A stretch of DNA of 55,582 bases. It comes from an uncultured Xylophilus sp. GTDB lineage: Bacteria > Pseudomonadota > Gammaproteobacteria > Burkholderiales > Burkholderiaceae_C. The notes beneath the pieces are model-generated. The model did not search any database, was not told the DNA's origin, and saw only the letters and a list, made by a program, of their open reading frames with translations. The stretch spans positions 1 through 55,582 of the forward strand of contig CAJYQL010000060.1 of the NCBI GenBank assembly GCA_913776965.1, in the 5' to 3' direction. Of the stretch, positions 36,488 to 45,854 are shown piece by piece. A program made the translations under genes and the position numbers. Each line of letters opens with the position of its first letter. Position 1 is the stretch's first letter.

Positions 36488-38365
36488 ATGACTGCCGCCG
36501 CCCGCGACCCTGTCGCCGATTTCACCCTTCCGGACGACCTGGTCGCGGCCGCGCCGCCGCCGGGCAACCTGTTCCTCAAGCCGATCGAGATGGTCGCCGC
36601 CGCGCTGGCCGCAGGGATCATGGTGCTGCTGCTCGCGGGCGTCTGTTCGCGGTACGTGTTCTCCATCCCGGTCGTCTGGATCGACGAGGTGGTGGCGATC
36701 GGCTTTCTCTGGCTCGCGATGCTCGGCTCGACCATCGCGATCCACCGCAACGAACACCTGCGCCTCACCGTCTTCCTGCAGCGCATGCCGCCGACACTGC
36801 GGGGCTACGTGCAGGCCTTCGGCCTCGTCGTCGTGGCGGCATTACTTGCGGTGCTGGTGCGGCCGGCGCTGGAATACGTGCAGTCGGAATGGATCGTGTC
36901 GCTGCCCGCGCTCGACATTCCCAACAGCTTCCGGGTGGCGGCCATCGGCTTCGGCATCTGCGCGATGCTGGTGACGGTCCTCGCGCACGCCTGGCGCGAA
37001 TGCAGCGCCCGCGAACTGGCCGCCAGCGTGCTGGTGGTGGGCGGCGTGGCCGCACTCTGCTGGGCTTTCGCCGGCAGCATCGACGCGCTCGGCAACCTGA
37101 ATATCGCGATCTTCCTGATCGGCTTCGTCGCGGTGACGCTCGCCGCCGGCGTGCCGATCGCCTTCTGCTTCGGCGTCGGCACGGTCAGCTATCTGGCCTT
37201 CAGCACCCACATCCCGATCGACGTGATGATCGGCCGGATGGACGAAGGCATGTCCAGCCTGATCCTCGTCTCGGTGCCGATCTTCGTGCTGCTCGGCTGC
37301 GTGCTCGACGCGACCGGCATGGGCAAGGCGATCATCGACTTCCTGGCCTCGCTGATCGGCCACGTGAAAGGCGGCATGCAGTACGTGCTGCTGGGCTCGC
37401 TGTTCATCGTCTCGGGCATCTCGGGCTCCAAGGTGTCGGACATGGCGACCGTCGCGCCCGCCCTCTTCCCCGAGATGAAGCGCCGCGGCCAGAAGCCGAA
37501 GGAGATGATCGCGCTGCTCTCCACCGGCGCCGCGATGGCCGACACGGTGCCGCCGAGCATCGTGCTGATCGTGCTCGGCTCGGTCGCGGGCGTGTCGATC
37601 GCCGGGCTGTTCCAGGCCGGTGTGACCGTCGCGATGGTGCTGCTGCTGGCGCTGGCGGTGCTCGCCCGCTGGAAGGCCCGCGGCGAGGACATGTCGAACG
37701 TCCGCCGTCCGGCGCTGTCGATCGTCGGCCGCACGCTGCTGGTCGCGGCACCGGCGCTGGTGCTGCCGTTTCTGATCCGCGGCGCGGTCGGCAGCGGCGT
37801 GGCCACCGCCACCGAGGTCTCGACCATCGCGGTGGTCTACGCGATGGCGATCGGCATCGTGCTCTACGGCGGCATCGGCTGGCGCAAGTTCTACGGCATG
37901 CTGGTCGAGACGGCCGCGCTCAGCGGCGCGATCCTGATGATCCTCGGCACCGCGCTCGCGATGGCCTGGGCGATCACGCAGTCGGGCGTGGCGCAGCAGC
38001 TCGCCGCGTTCATGACCACCCTGCCGGGCGGCCCGGTCGGCTTCATGGCCGCGACCATCGTCATCTTCCTGGCGCTCGGCTGCATCCTGGAAGGCCTGCC
38101 GGCGCTGCTGCTGATGGCGCCGCTGATGTTCCCGATCGCCCGCAGCCTGGGCATCAACGACGTGCACTACGCGATGGTGGTGGTGGTCGCGATGAACATC
38201 GGCCTGATGATGCCGCCGATCGGCGTGGGCTTCTACATCGCCTGCCGGATCGGCAACGTGTCGCCGGACGAGGCGATGGGCGCGATCTGGCCCTACATCC
38301 TGGCGCTGATCGTGGGGCTGCTGGTGATCGCGGCGGTGCCGGCGATCTCGACCGCGGTGCTGTAG
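36488..38365 (+). CDS. TRAP transporter fused permease DctQM
   Basis: A 625-residue membrane protein. Residues ~25-185 are the small DctQ domain (four helices; VVWIDEVVAIGFLWLAMLGS). Residues ~195-625 are the large DctM domain with 12 or so helices, including GVPIAFCFGVGTVSYLAF, GSKVSDMATVAPALFPEMKR and MMPPIGVGFYIACRIGNVSP. Fused QM proteins are a known TRAP variant driven by Na+ or H+. Partner of the DctP upstream; no separate DctQ gene is present. Confidence 0.94.
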   Translation: MTAAARDPVADFTLPDDLVAAAPPPGNLFLKPIEMVAAALAAGIMVLLLAGVCSRYVFSIPVVWIDEVVAIGFLWLAMLGSTIAIHRNEHLRLTVFLQRMPPTLRGYVQAFGLVVVAALLAVLVRPALEYVQSEWIVSLPALDIPNSFRVAAIGFGICAMLVTVLAHAWRECSARELAASVLVVGGVAALCWAFAGSIDALGNLNIAIFLIGFVAVTLAAGVPIAFCFGVGTVSYLAFSTHIPIDVMIGRMDEGMSSLILVSVPIFVLLGCVLDATGMGKAIIDFLASLIGHVKGGMQYVLLGSLFIVSGISGSKVSDMATVAPALFPEMKRRGQKPKEMIALLSTGAAMADTVPPSIVLIVLGSVAGVSIAGLFQAGVTVAMVLLLALAVLARWKARGEDMSNVRRPALSIVGRTLLVAAPALVLPFLIRGAVGSGVATATEVSTIAVVYAMAIGIVLYGGIGWRKFYGMLVETAALSGAILMILGTALAMAWAITQSGVAQQLAAFMTTLPGGPVGFMAATIVIFLALGCILEGLPALLLMAPLMFPIARSLGINDVHYAMVVVVAMNIGLMMPPIGVGFYIACRIGNVSPDEAMGAIWPYILALIVGLLVIAAVPAISTAVL

Positions 38366-38390
38366 AAGAAATGCGCGGGCGGCGCCGCGG

Positions 38391-38840
38391 TCAGCGCCGG
38401 CCCAGCGCCAGATCGACCCCGCGGTTGGCCAGCTGGTCGGCCCGCTCGTTGCCCGGATCGCCGTTGTGGCCGCGGACCCAGCGCCAGTCGATCTGGTGGC
38501 CGCTGTTGGCCACCAGGTCGTCGAGCTTCTGCCACAGCTCGACGTTCTTCACCGGTTCCTTCGACGCGGTCTTCCAGCCGCGCGCCTTCCAGCCCTTCAC
38601 CCATTCGGTGATGCCCTTGAGCACGTACTGGCTGTCGACATAGAGCGTGACCTGGCACGGCCGCTTGAGGGCCTGCAGGGCCTCGATCACCGCGGTCATC
38701 TCCATGCGGTTGTTGGTGGTGACGGCCTCGCCGCCGAACAGTTCCTTCTCGGCGCTGGCGGATTTCAGCAGCACGCCCCAGCCGCCGGGGCCGGGGTTGC
38801 CCTTGCAGGCGCCGTCGGTATAGATCTCGATGTGGTTCAC
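38391..38840 (-). CDS. rnhA: Ribonuclease HI
   Basis: A 149-residue RNase HI removing RNA from RNA-DNA hybrids. Catalytic residues are visible in [15 protein letters not shown] (Asp), [13 protein letters not shown] (Glu), [11 protein letters not shown] (Asp) and [13 protein letters not shown] (His/Asp). The basic handle [18 protein letters not shown] is present. The start is a GTG at 38840, overlapping the stop of the upstream methyltransferase gene (GTGA). Confidence 0.96.
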   Translation of the reverse strand: MNHIEIYTDGACKGNPGPGGWGVLLKSASAEKELFGGEAVTTNNRMEMTAVIEALQALKRPCQVTLYVDSQYVLKGITEWVKGWKARGWKTASKEPVKNVELWQKLDDLVANSGHQIDWRWVRGHNGDPGNERADQLANRGVDLALGRR

Positions 38841-39676
38841 GGGGTCTGCTTCTTCGTCTTCGTCGTCGTATCTTGGGAGGCAAATCGGGCTTCTGCGCCC
38901 GCCCCGCCTGCGCGGCCTGCTATCGGAACAGGAGCAGCCACCGCCGGCGCGCGCCGGGCCTTCTTCCAGCGCTTGCCGATCAGCCGCATGCCCGGCACCC
39001 GCTTGGTCGCCACCACGAAATAGGCGGCGCCGAGGAACGGCCACCAGCGGTCGCCGGCACGCTCCATCCAGGCGTGGCGGTCCAGCCAGCGCTGACTGCG
39101 GACCGCCGGGCGGAAGCAGCCGAAGCGGCCGGATTCCACCTCGAACGACAGCAGGCGCAGCCAGTCGCGCAGCCGCCAGTAGCCGATCGGGTCGAGCGCG
39201 CCGGGCAGGTAGTCGCGGCCCATGCCGAAGCGCTGGGCGAGTCGCACCCGGCGCTGGCGCAGGCACCAGAGGCCCGCGGGGTTCAGCCCGCAGATCACCG
39301 CCCGGCCCTCCGGCATCAGCACCCGCTCCACCTCGCGCAGCGTGGCGTGCGGGTCGGGGCTGCGCTCCAGCGTGTGCGGCAACAGCACCAGGTCGAGGCT
39401 CGCGGTATCGAACGGCAGCGCCGCGAAATCGGTCACCAGCGCGGTCTGGTGCGGCAGCGCGCCGTGGGGCGGCAGATCGTCCGGTCCGGCCACGATCCAG
39501 CGGTGTCGCATCCGGTTGGCCGCCAGCCCGTCGAGCAACGGAAGGCCGAGCTGCACGCCGTGGAAACCGAACAGGTCGGCCACCGCCGCGTCGAAGCACC
39601 GGCGCTCCCAATCCAGCAGGCACTGGCCGGGGGGGGTGTCGAACCAGGGGTGCAAACCTATAATTTCGTCGCTCAT
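38837..39676 (-). CDS. SAM-dependent methyltransferase-like protein
   Basis: A 279-residue protein of the class I methyltransferase fold, of the type that often precedes rnhA in Burkholderiales. It has [25 protein letters not shown] (acidic loop and post-motif region) and [21 protein letters not shown] clear GxGxG motif I is not seen, so cofactor binding may be atypical. Residues ~245-265 ([18 protein letters not shown]) come from repeat copy F, and the tail is Thr/Lys-rich, so the C-terminus is probably dispensable. The ATG at 39676 shares CATG with the divergent gloB start. The sense strand has eight C in the FDTPPGQC codons. Confidence 0.8.
   Translation of the reverse strand: MSDEIIGLHPWFDTPPGQCLLDWERRCFDAAVADLFGFHGVQLGLPLLDGLAANRMRHRWIVAGPDDLPPHGALPHQTALVTDFAALPFDTASLDLVLLPHTLERSPDPHATLREVERVLMPEGRAVICGLNPAGLWCLRQRRVRLAQRFGMGRDYLPGALDPIGYWRLRDWLRLLSFEVESGRFGCFRPAVRSQRWLDRHAWMERAGDRWWPFLGAAYFVVATKRVPGMRLIGKRWKKARRAPAVAAPVPIAGRAGGAGAEARFASQDTTTKTKKQTP
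38887..38935 (-). repeat. Dispersed two-hairpin repeat, copy F (methyltransferase 3' end)
   Basis: Minus-strand GCTCCTGTTCCGATAGC, AGG, CGCGCAGGCGGGGCGGGCGC, AGAAGCCC. It is translated as part of the methyltransferase-like C-terminus, in the same frame as copy A in dsbB. Confidence 0.75.
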
Positions 39677-39677
39677 G
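39659..39677 (+). promoter_or_regulatory. -10 box for gloB and shared CATG start
   Basis: A perfect TATAAT at 39659-39664 lies 10 bases before the gloB ATG (39675), so transcription should begin within a few bases of the start codon. CATG 39674-39677 carries both the gloB ATG and, on the other strand, the methyltransferase ATG. Confidence 0.6.
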
Positions 39678-40448
39678 GTGCTGGAACCGCTGCCCGCCCT
39701 CTCCGACAACTACATCTGGATGCTGCACGCGGGGCAGCGGGCCGTGGTGGTCGACCCCGGCGAAGCGGGGCCCGTGCTCGATGCGCTGCAGGCGCGCGGC
39801 CTGCAGCTCGAGACGATTCTAGTCACCCACCACCACCACGATCACACCGGCGGCGTGCCCGCCCTGCGGGCCGCCACCGGCTGCCGCGTGGTCGGCCCGG
39901 CGCGGGAAGCCGTGCCCGAGCCGGCCGAGCGGGTGACGGGCGGCGACACGGTCGATACCCTCGGCCTGCGCTTCTCCGTGATCGACGTGCCGGGCCACAC
40001 GGCCGGCCACATCGCCTTCTTCTGCGCCGCCGGCGCCGGCGATCCGGTGCTGTTCTGCGGCGACACGCTCTTCTTCGGCGGCTGCGGCCGGCTGTTCGAA
40101 GGCACGCCGGCGCAGATGCTCGCGTCGCTCGACGCGCTGGCGGCGCTTCCCGGCGCCACCCGCGTATGCTGCGGCCACGAATACACGCTGTCGAACCTCG
40201 CGTTCGGCCGGGCGGTCGAGCCGGCCAACGCCGCACTCGCCGCCGCCAGCGACCGCTGCGCCGCCCTGCGCGCCGCGGGGCAGCCGACGCTGCCCTCCAC
40301 CATCGCGCTCGAGCGCGAGATCAACCCCTTTCTGCGCAGCCGCCTGCCGGCCGTCGCGGAAGCGGTAAGCCGCCACGCCTCCCTTCCGTCCACCGACGAG
40401 GCCGGCATCTTCGCCGCCCTGCGTCAATGGAAAAACGAATTCCGATGA
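39675..40448 (+). CDS. gloB: Hydroxyacylglutathione hydrolase (glyoxalase II)
   Basis: A 257-residue metallo-beta-lactamase-fold enzyme hydrolysing S-lactoylglutathione to D-lactate and glutathione. The dinuclear metal site is complete: [10 protein letters not shown] (~residue 54), [10 protein letters not shown] (~110), [16 protein letters not shown] (~132) and [10 protein letters not shown] (~172). The C-terminal glutathione-binding helices ([16 protein letters not shown]) are present. Start codons of this gene and the methyltransferase overlap, so each promoter must lie in the other's coding sequence. The stop overlaps the mltD start (ATGA). Confidence 0.95.
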   Translation: MVLEPLPALSDNYIWMLHAGQRAVVVDPGEAGPVLDALQARGLQLETILVTHHHHDHTGGVPALRAATGCRVVGPAREAVPEPAERVTGGDTVDTLGLRFSVIDVPGHTAGHIAFFCAAGAGDPVLFCGDTLFFGGCGRLFEGTPAQMLASLDALAALPGATRVCCGHEYTLSNLAFGRAVEPANAALAAASDRCAALRAAGQPTLPSTIALEREINPFLRSRLPAVAEAVSRHASLPSTDEAGIFAALRQWKNEFR

Positions 40449-42064
40449 AGAACGTCCGTTCCGCCGTCTGGCCCGCGCTCCTGTCGTGTGCCGTCTTCCT
40501 CGCCGGCTGCGCCAGCACCACCGCCCCCACCGACCAGACTGCCGGCACCGACGGCAAGCAGGGCACTCCAGGCACCTCCACCGCCCAGCGCTCGTCGCAG
40601 CCGGTCTACCCGCGCGGCGCGCTGCAGCCGATCACGCTCGGCGAAGCCCATTCGCAGGGCGTCGTCACGCTGGCGCCGCCGGCCGACCTGTGGGAACGCA
40701 TCCGCCGCGGCTTCGCCATGCCGGACCTGCGCAACGACATCGTCGCCGACCGCGAGCAGTGGTACGCGACACGCCCGGACTACATCCAGCGCATGACCGA
40801 GCGCTCCAGCAAGTACCTGTTCCACATCGTCGAGGAACTGGAGCGCCGCGGCATGCCGAGCGAGCTGGCGCTGCTGCCCTACATCGAGAGCGCGTTCAAC
40901 CCGCAGGCCGTGTCGAGCGCCAAGGCGGCCGGCATGTGGCAGTTCATGCCCGCCACCGGCAACGACTACCAGCTCAAGCAGAACCTGTTCCGCGACGATC
41001 GCCGCGACGTGCTCGCCTCGACCCGGGCAGCGCTCGACTACCTGCAGCGGCTCTACAACCTGTTCGGCGACTGGCACCTGGCGCTGGCCGCCTACAACTG
41101 GGGCGAAGGCAGCGTCGGTCGTGCGATCGCACGCAACCAGAAGCTCGGCCTGCCGACCGGCTACACCGACCTGACGATGCCCAACGAGACGCGCTATTAC
41201 GTCCCGAAGCTGCAGGCGGTGAAGAACATCGTCGCCCATCCGGAGCTGTTCAACGCCGAACTGCCGGCGATCGAGAACCACCCCTATTTCCAGTCGGTCG
41301 CGATCACCCGCGACATCGACGTGTCCCTCGCGGCCAAGCTTGCCGATGTGCGGCTGGAGGACTTCCGCGCGCTCAACCCGTCGATGCGCCATCCGGTGAT
41401 CCTGGCCTCCGGCACGCCGCAGATCCTGCTGCCGTGGGACAACGCCGCCGTCTTCAAGCGCAACCTGGAGGCGCATGCCGAAGGTCAGACCGCCAGCTGG
41501 ACCGCCTGGACCGCACCCGCCACGATGAACGTGGCCGCGGTCGCGCAGAAGGTCGGCATGTCCGAGGCCGATCTTCGCCAGGTCAACGCAATTCCGCCGC
41601 GAATGCTGGTCAAGGCCGGCTCGGTGCTGGTGGTGCGGCGCGGCGAAGGCATGCAGGGCGACGTGGCGGCGCATGTCGCGGACAACGGCCAGCTGTCGCT
41701 CGCGCCCGAGGTGGTGACCCGCAAGATGACCGTCAAGGCCGGCCGGCGCGACACGGTGGCGAGCGTGGCGCGCCGCTACAAGCTGTCGCCGTCGAGCGTG
41801 GCGGACTGGAACGACGTGAATCCGTCGGCCGTGCTGCGTACCGGCCAGCAGTTGATCGTCTACGTGCCGGTGTCGGCCGCAGCGGCCGCGGCGGCTCCGG
41901 CTCCGCGTGCAGCGGCGTCCGCCGCATCGGCCCGCGCCGCGGCCGGCAAGTCGGCCGCGCAGATCCGCAAGACGGCAACGGCCGCACCCGTGCGCAAGAC
42001 GGCGACTGCCGCGGCCGCACCGAAACGCACCGCCGCAGCGCCCGCTGCGAAGAAGACCCGCTGA
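40445..42064 (+). CDS. mltD: Membrane-bound lytic murein transglycosylase D
   Basis: A 539-residue lipoprotein cleaving peptidoglycan glycan strands. Lipobox LAGC (VFLAGCAS, ~residues 16-23). The SLT domain has the catalytic Glu in LLPYIESAFNPQAVSSAKAA, then GMWQFMPATG, and AAYNWGEGSVGRAI. Two LysM-type repeats follow (~355-400 and ~415-470, TVKAGRRDTVASVARRYKLS). The last ~70 residues are Ala/Lys/Arg-rich and could bind nucleic acid or cell-wall polymers. An in-frame ATG at 40427 would disturb the signal peptide; 40445 is preferred. Confidence 0.94.
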   Translation: MKNVRSAVWPALLSCAVFLAGCASTTAPTDQTAGTDGKQGTPGTSTAQRSSQPVYPRGALQPITLGEAHSQGVVTLAPPADLWERIRRGFAMPDLRNDIVADREQWYATRPDYIQRMTERSSKYLFHIVEELERRGMPSELALLPYIESAFNPQAVSSAKAAGMWQFMPATGNDYQLKQNLFRDDRRDVLASTRAALDYLQRLYNLFGDWHLALAAYNWGEGSVGRAIARNQKLGLPTGYTDLTMPNETRYYVPKLQAVKNIVAHPELFNAELPAIENHPYFQSVAITRDIDVSLAAKLADVRLEDFRALNPSMRHPVILASGTPQILLPWDNAAVFKRNLEAHAEGQTASWTAWTAPATMNVAAVAQKVGMSEADLRQVNAIPPRMLVKAGSVLVVRRGEGMQGDVAAHVADNGQLSLAPEVVTRKMTVKAGRRDTVASVARRYKLSPSSVADWNDVNPSAVLRTGQQLIVYVPVSAAAAAAAPAPRAAASAASARAAAGKSAAQIRKTATAAPVRKTATAAAAPKRTAAAPAAKKTR

Positions 42065-42074
42065 TCCGCCGCCC

Positions 42075-43196
42075 TCAGGCCTGGAACTTCTGCTTGGCCC
42101 GCAGGGCGAATTCGTTGGTGTAGAGCCGCGACGGATCGATCTTCGCGGAGCGCAGCGCCGGATCGAACCCGAAGGAGGTCAGCGCCCGGACCGCGGTGCG
42201 GGCGCCCTCCTCCTCCACCAGCCCGTCGGGCGAGATCGCCTCGCGCACCTTCTGGAACGACGCGAGGTACAGCGCCCGGTCGCCCTGCAGATACGCCTCG
42301 GGCACGGTGTTGAGCAGATCGCCCGGGCCGGCGGTCTGGAGCCATTTCAGGGCATGCACCATCGCATCGGCCAGCGCCTGCGCGGTGCGCGGATGCTTCT
42401 GCAGGAAGTCGTCGGACGCGTACAGGCAGCCGGCGGGCATCGGGCCGCCGAACATCTCGCGGGTGCCCTTCTGCGTCCGGGTATCGCTCACCACCCGCAG
42501 GTCGCCCTTCTGTTCCAGCTGGGTGATCACCGGGTCGACATTGCAGATCGCCTCGATCTCGCCGCTGCGCAGCGCCTCCCGGGCGGCCGCGCCGGTGCCC
42601 ACGCCGACCACCGTCGCGTCGTCCAGGCGCAGGCCGCCGCGGGCCAGCAGCATCGCCACTGCCAGGTGCGTGGCGCTGCCCGGTTCGGTGATGCCGATGC
42701 GCCGGCCGCGCAGGTCGGCAGGGCCGCGGTAACCCGGCAGCGCGCGGACCGACACGCCGGTCACCACCTGCGGCGCCCGGCCCTGCATCGCGAATGCCCG
42801 GAAGAACTGGCCGCGGCTCTGCAGGCTGATCGTGTGGCGGAAGGCGCCGGACCCGACATCGGCCGTACCGCCGACCAGCGACTGCAACGCCAGCGTGCCG
42901 CTGCCGTAATCGCTGATCACCACGTCGAGGCCCGCCGCGCGGAAGTAGCCGAGGCGTTCGGCGATCGTCAGCGGCAGGAAATAGAAGGCCGATTTGTCAC
43001 CGACCGCGATCGCGATGCGCGGCTTTTCCAGCCGCGCCTGGGCCCGCAGCGAGGGCACGGCGAGCGCCACCAGGGCTCCGCCGGTCAGCAGCGTGCGGCG
43101 GTCCACGGAGCCGGTCGGCAGACGGGGGGTGCTGGAGGGGGTCCGGAATCGGGAAGACACCGACGCAAGCTTACCGACGGCCCGGCCGCGGCGCAT
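42075..43196 (-). CDS. ABC transporter substrate-binding protein (NMT1/SsuA-TauA-like)
   Basis: About 373 residues from ATG 43196 (an in-frame GTG at 43160 is an alternative). The export signal has VDRRTLLTGGALVALAVPSLRAQA, a twin-Arg-like pattern. The mature part has the NMT1/THI5 layout: YFLPLTIAERLGYFRAAGLD, then GTADVGSGAFRHTI, then GRRIGITEPGSATHLAVAML. Ligands of this family include sulfonates, nitrate, pyrimidine precursors and aromatic acids; none can be chosen. No permease or ATPase gene is adjacent, so it is an orphan here. It converges with mltD (10 bases). Confidence 0.85.
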   Translation of the reverse strand: MRRGRAVGKLASVSSRFRTPSSTPRLPTGSVDRRTLLTGGALVALAVPSLRAQARLEKPRIAIAVGDKSAFYFLPLTIAERLGYFRAAGLDVVISDYGSGTLALQSLVGGTADVGSGAFRHTISLQSRGQFFRAFAMQGRAPQVVTGVSVRALPGYRGPADLRGRRIGITEPGSATHLAVAMLLARGGLRLDDATVVGVGTGAAAREALRSGEIEAICNVDPVITQLEQKGDLRVVSDTRTQKGTREMFGGPMPAGCLYASDDFLQKHPRTAQALADAMVHALKWLQTAGPGDLLNTVPEAYLQGDRALYLASFQKVREAISPDGLVEEEGARTAVRALTSFGFDPALRSAKIDPSRLYTNEFALRAKQKFQA

Positions 43197-43245
43197 CGGT
43201 GCATCCCCCTGCGGGTTTGCCCCAGCGCCCGTGGCCAGGCGGCGC

Positions 43246-43641
43246 TCAACGCACGCCGGCGAACAGCAGCGCGATGTTGACCAGCAGCCCGGCGGCGAAC
43301 GCCAGGCTGCGCAGCGTGGCGCGGTCGGCCAGGTAGCAAACGATGTAGACGATCCGCGCCGCGACGAAAGCCACGGCCAGCGCATCGACCCGCCCCTGAG
43401 GCGCGCCGAGCTGGTGGGCGATCAGCACTGCACCGATGAAGAAGGGCAGCACCTCGAACCCGTTCGACTGCGCCGCATTGGCCCGCGCGCGCCAGCCGGT
43501 CAGCCGGGCCATCCAGTCGCGCGGACGGCGGTTGTCGAAGCCGCGGCCGCCGACCTTGGCCAGCGCGGCGCAGACGATCGGCAGCAGGGCGGCGACCAGC
43601 ACGCAACCGTAAGCGACGGTGAATCCGGGAACGACGGGCAT
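43246..43641 (-). CDS. MAPEG family membrane protein
   Basis: A 131-residue protein with four hydrophobic helices. The family pattern is RANAAQSNGFEVLPFFIGAV in loop/helix 2 and AVAFVAARIVYIVCYLAD in helix 3. Eukaryotic MAPEG proteins are glutathione- or lipid-metabolising enzymes; the bacterial roles are uncertain. It follows recR after 34 bases on the same strand. Confidence 0.88.
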   Translation of the reverse strand: MPVVPGFTVAYGCVLVAALLPIVCAALAKVGGRGFDNRRPRDWMARLTGWRARANAAQSNGFEVLPFFIGAVLIAHQLGAPQGRVDALAVAFVAARIVYIVCYLADRATLRSLAFAAGLLVNIALLFAGVR

Positions 43642-43675
43642 GTAATGACTCTTGACAGCGGCAGCCGGCCCGCGG

Positions 43676-44275
43676 TCAGCGGCGGTCCACCAGGGCGTGG
43701 GCGATGGTGCCCAGGTCGACGAATTCCAGTTCGCTGCCGACCGGCACCCCGCGCGACAGCCGGGTCACCCGCAGCCCGCGGGCACGCAGGCCCTCGGAGA
43801 TGACGTGCGCCGTCGCCTCGCCTTCGCCGGTGAAGTTGGTCGCGAGGATCACCTCGTCGACCACGCCGTCGGTCGCCCGGTCGAACAGCTTCTGCAGGCC
43901 GATCTCCTTCGGGCCGATGCCGTCGAGCGGCGAGAGCCGGCCCATCAGCACGAAGTACAGGCCCCGGAACGCACCGGTGCGCTCCAGCGCCGCCTGGTCG
44001 GCTGGTGTCTCGACCACGACGAGCTTTGACGCGTCGCGCTCCGGGTCGCTGCAGACGCTGCACACCTCCGCCTCGGTGAAGGTGTGGCAGCGGGCGCAGT
44101 GGCGCACGGCCCCCGCTGCGCGGTGGAGCGCCTGCGACAGCAGTTCCGCGCCGGGACGGTCGTGCTGCAGCAGATGGAACGCCATGCGCGAGGCGGATTT
44201 GGCCCCGACGCCCGGCAGCCGGCGCAACGCCTGCACCAGGGCGTCGAGCGCGTCGTTGCCGGAAACGGTGGCCAT
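43676..44275 (-). CDS. recR: Recombination protein RecR
   Basis: A 199-residue DNA-gap recombination factor acting with RecF/RecO. It has the helix-hairpin-helix [20 protein letters not shown] (~residues 18-37), the zinc finger [16 protein letters not shown], and a Toprim domain ([17 protein letters not shown] to the [17 protein letters not shown] Asp/Glu cluster). Part of the recR-DUF1176-ybaB-dnaX minus-strand set; ybaB-recR with dnaX is conserved in bacteria, while the DUF1176 insertion between them is less usual. Confidence 0.96.
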   Translation of the reverse strand: MATVSGNDALDALVQALRRLPGVGAKSASRMAFHLLQHDRPGAELLSQALHRAAGAVRHCARCHTFTEAEVCSVCSDPERDASKLVVVETPADQAALERTGAFRGLYFVLMGRLSPLDGIGPKEIGLQKLFDRATDGVVDEVILATNFTGEGEATAHVISEGLRARGLRVTRLSRGVPVGSELEFVDLGTIAHALVDRR

Positions 44276-44298
44276 CGGTGGAATCCTTCTTCGCGTCG

Positions 44299-45450
44299 TC
44301 AGCGGCCGGGCACCGGCGGGGTTGCGGGTTCACCCGGCGGCGCCATGCGGGTACGGTAGAGCGTCGGCCAGTCGCCGGGTGCGCCTGCGCAGCGGCGCTG
44401 TTCGTCGCGCGAGGCGGCGCGGAACACGGCGCCGTCGAACACCCAGCCGAGCGCGTAGCCGCAGTCGCCGATGCCGCGGCCCTTGGCATAAGTGGTCAGG
44501 GCGCCGGTTTCGGGGTCGTAGAACGGCTCCGACAGCACCGCCGGATCGTCAGCCTTGCTGCGCGGCAGGCCGCCGGGTACGGCGGGCAGCGACACGGGCC
44601 GGGCGTTCTCCGGCGCGTTGCGCGGCACCCGCAGGACCAGGGCGGCGCTCTGGTACGCACCGTTCCAGCAGTTCAGCATGACCAGCGCTTCGGAGGCGGT
44701 GAGCGGCAGCGCCTGGTCGACCATGCCGGCAGGCGCGCCCCGCGCGGTGTCGCAGCGCTGAGCCAGCAGGGCCGCATTGCGGCTGCGCACCCGCGCCGCG
44801 AAGGCGTCGGCGTCGGGCAGGGGCGGCGGCACCGGTGCGGCGCCCAGTACCGGTAGCGACGGCTCCGGCGGCACCCGGCTGGCGGGCGCGCTGCCCGGAT
44901 CGCGCCAGGCGGTGACGGTGCCGACCCGCCCCTGAACGTCGTCCATGAACAGCAGCGCCGCCGCCAGTCCGTCGAGCGAGAGGCGCACCGGCGCCTGCCG
45001 GGTCTGCACCGTCAGGCTGCGGCCCTGCGCCAGCTGGCGGCCCAGGCGTAGTGCGGGCTCTTCCTCCAGGCGTTTGCCGCCCTCGCCGTCGTCCTGCCAG
45101 GCGGACTTCGGGCCGGGCTGGTCGGCCGCGTCGATCGGCTTGCCGTCGAGCTGCAGCGCCTGCGGGGGCAGCGGTTTGTCGGCGTTGAGCTCGATCTGCG
45201 CGGTGCCCTCGGGACCGGCGAAGCGGGAGATCGCCAGCCGCAGGTCCGACGGATCGCCCGACTCCGGCGCCAGCCGTGCATCGCAGCGGCGGGCGTTGTC
45301 GCAGGCGACGACCCAGTCCTTGAACTCGCGGTAGGCCGGTACCGCCGGCGGCGCGGCGAACGCCCCCAGGGCCACCGCAGCCGCGGCAGCCCCGAGCACG
45401 CCCGCGACCGGGCGGGACGGACGGCGCAGGAAACGGCGGAGGCGGATCAC
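44299..45450 (-). CDS. DUF1176 domain protein, exported
   Basis: A 383-residue protein with an N-terminal membrane/signal segment ([21 protein letters not shown]), then [19 protein letters not shown], typical of DUF1176 (PF06674-like). Six or more Cys pair up along the mature part ([41 protein letters not shown]), so disulfides are expected in the periplasm. Residues ~195-225 are a Pro-rich linker. Function of the family is unknown to me. Confidence 0.82.
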   Translation of the reverse strand: MIRLRRFLRRPSRPVAGVLGAAAAAVALGAFAAPPAVPAYREFKDWVVACDNARRCDARLAPESGDPSDLRLAISRFAGPEGTAQIELNADKPLPPQALQLDGKPIDAADQPGPKSAWQDDGEGGKRLEEEPALRLGRQLAQGRSLTVQTRQAPVRLSLDGLAAALLFMDDVQGRVGTVTAWRDPGSAPASRVPPEPSLPVLGAAPVPPPLPDADAFAARVRSRNAALLAQRCDTARGAPAGMVDQALPLTASEALVMLNCWNGAYQSAALVLRVPRNAPENARPVSLPAVPGGLPRSKADDPAVLSEPFYDPETGALTTYAKGRGIGDCGYALGWVFDGAVFRAASRDEQRRCAGAPGDWPTLYRTRMAPPGEPATPPVPGR

Positions 45451-45460
45451 GGCCGTTTGC

Positions 45461-45793
45461 TCAGAACGGGAACTTCATGCCGCCGGGCAGGCCCGGCATG
45501 CCGGCGGTGATCTTGCCCATCTTCTCGGTGGAAGTTTCCTCCGCCTTGCGCACGGCCGCGTTGAAGGCGGCGGCAACCAGGTCCTCCAGCATGTCCTTGT
45601 CCTCGGCCAGCAGGCTGGGGTCGATGGTGATGCGCTTCACGTCGTGCTTGCAGGTCATCAGCACCTTGACCAGGCCGGCGCCGGACTCGCCTTCAACCTC
45701 GACGTTCGCCAGCTCGTCCTGCGCCTTCTTGAGGTTGTCCTGCATGGCCTGGGCCTGCTTCATGAGGCCGGCGAGCTGTCCTTTGTTGAACAT
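45461..45793 (-). CDS. ybaB: YbaB/EbfC nucleoid-associated protein
   Basis: A 110-residue small DNA-binding protein. It opens with the family pattern [20 protein letters not shown], then the central strands [20 protein letters not shown] and the helix [18 protein letters not shown], ending in a Gly/Pro/Met tail. Such proteins are dimers coating DNA. It lies 61 bases after dnaX, the conserved neighbour order. Confidence 0.95.
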   Translation of the reverse strand: MFNKGQLAGLMKQAQAMQDNLKKAQDELANVEVEGESGAGLVKVLMTCKHDVKRITIDPSLLAEDKDMLEDLVAAAFNAAVRKAEETSTEKMGKITAGMPGLPGGMKFPF

Positions 45794-45854
45794 GGAAATC
45801 CTTGTAGTAAAAAAAGAGGTGTGCGGCCGGTGACATGCCCTGCCGCCGTGACGG

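Noticed and set aside
28613-38365. The accessory-looking catabolic region as a genomic island
   Set aside because: I see no integrase, tRNA end, direct repeats or clear change in base composition or codon use.
39629-39636. G8 tract near the start of the methyltransferase gene as a phase-variation site
   Set aside because: It is shorter than the cysW tract, encodes ordinary Pro codons, and chance is likely at this GC content.
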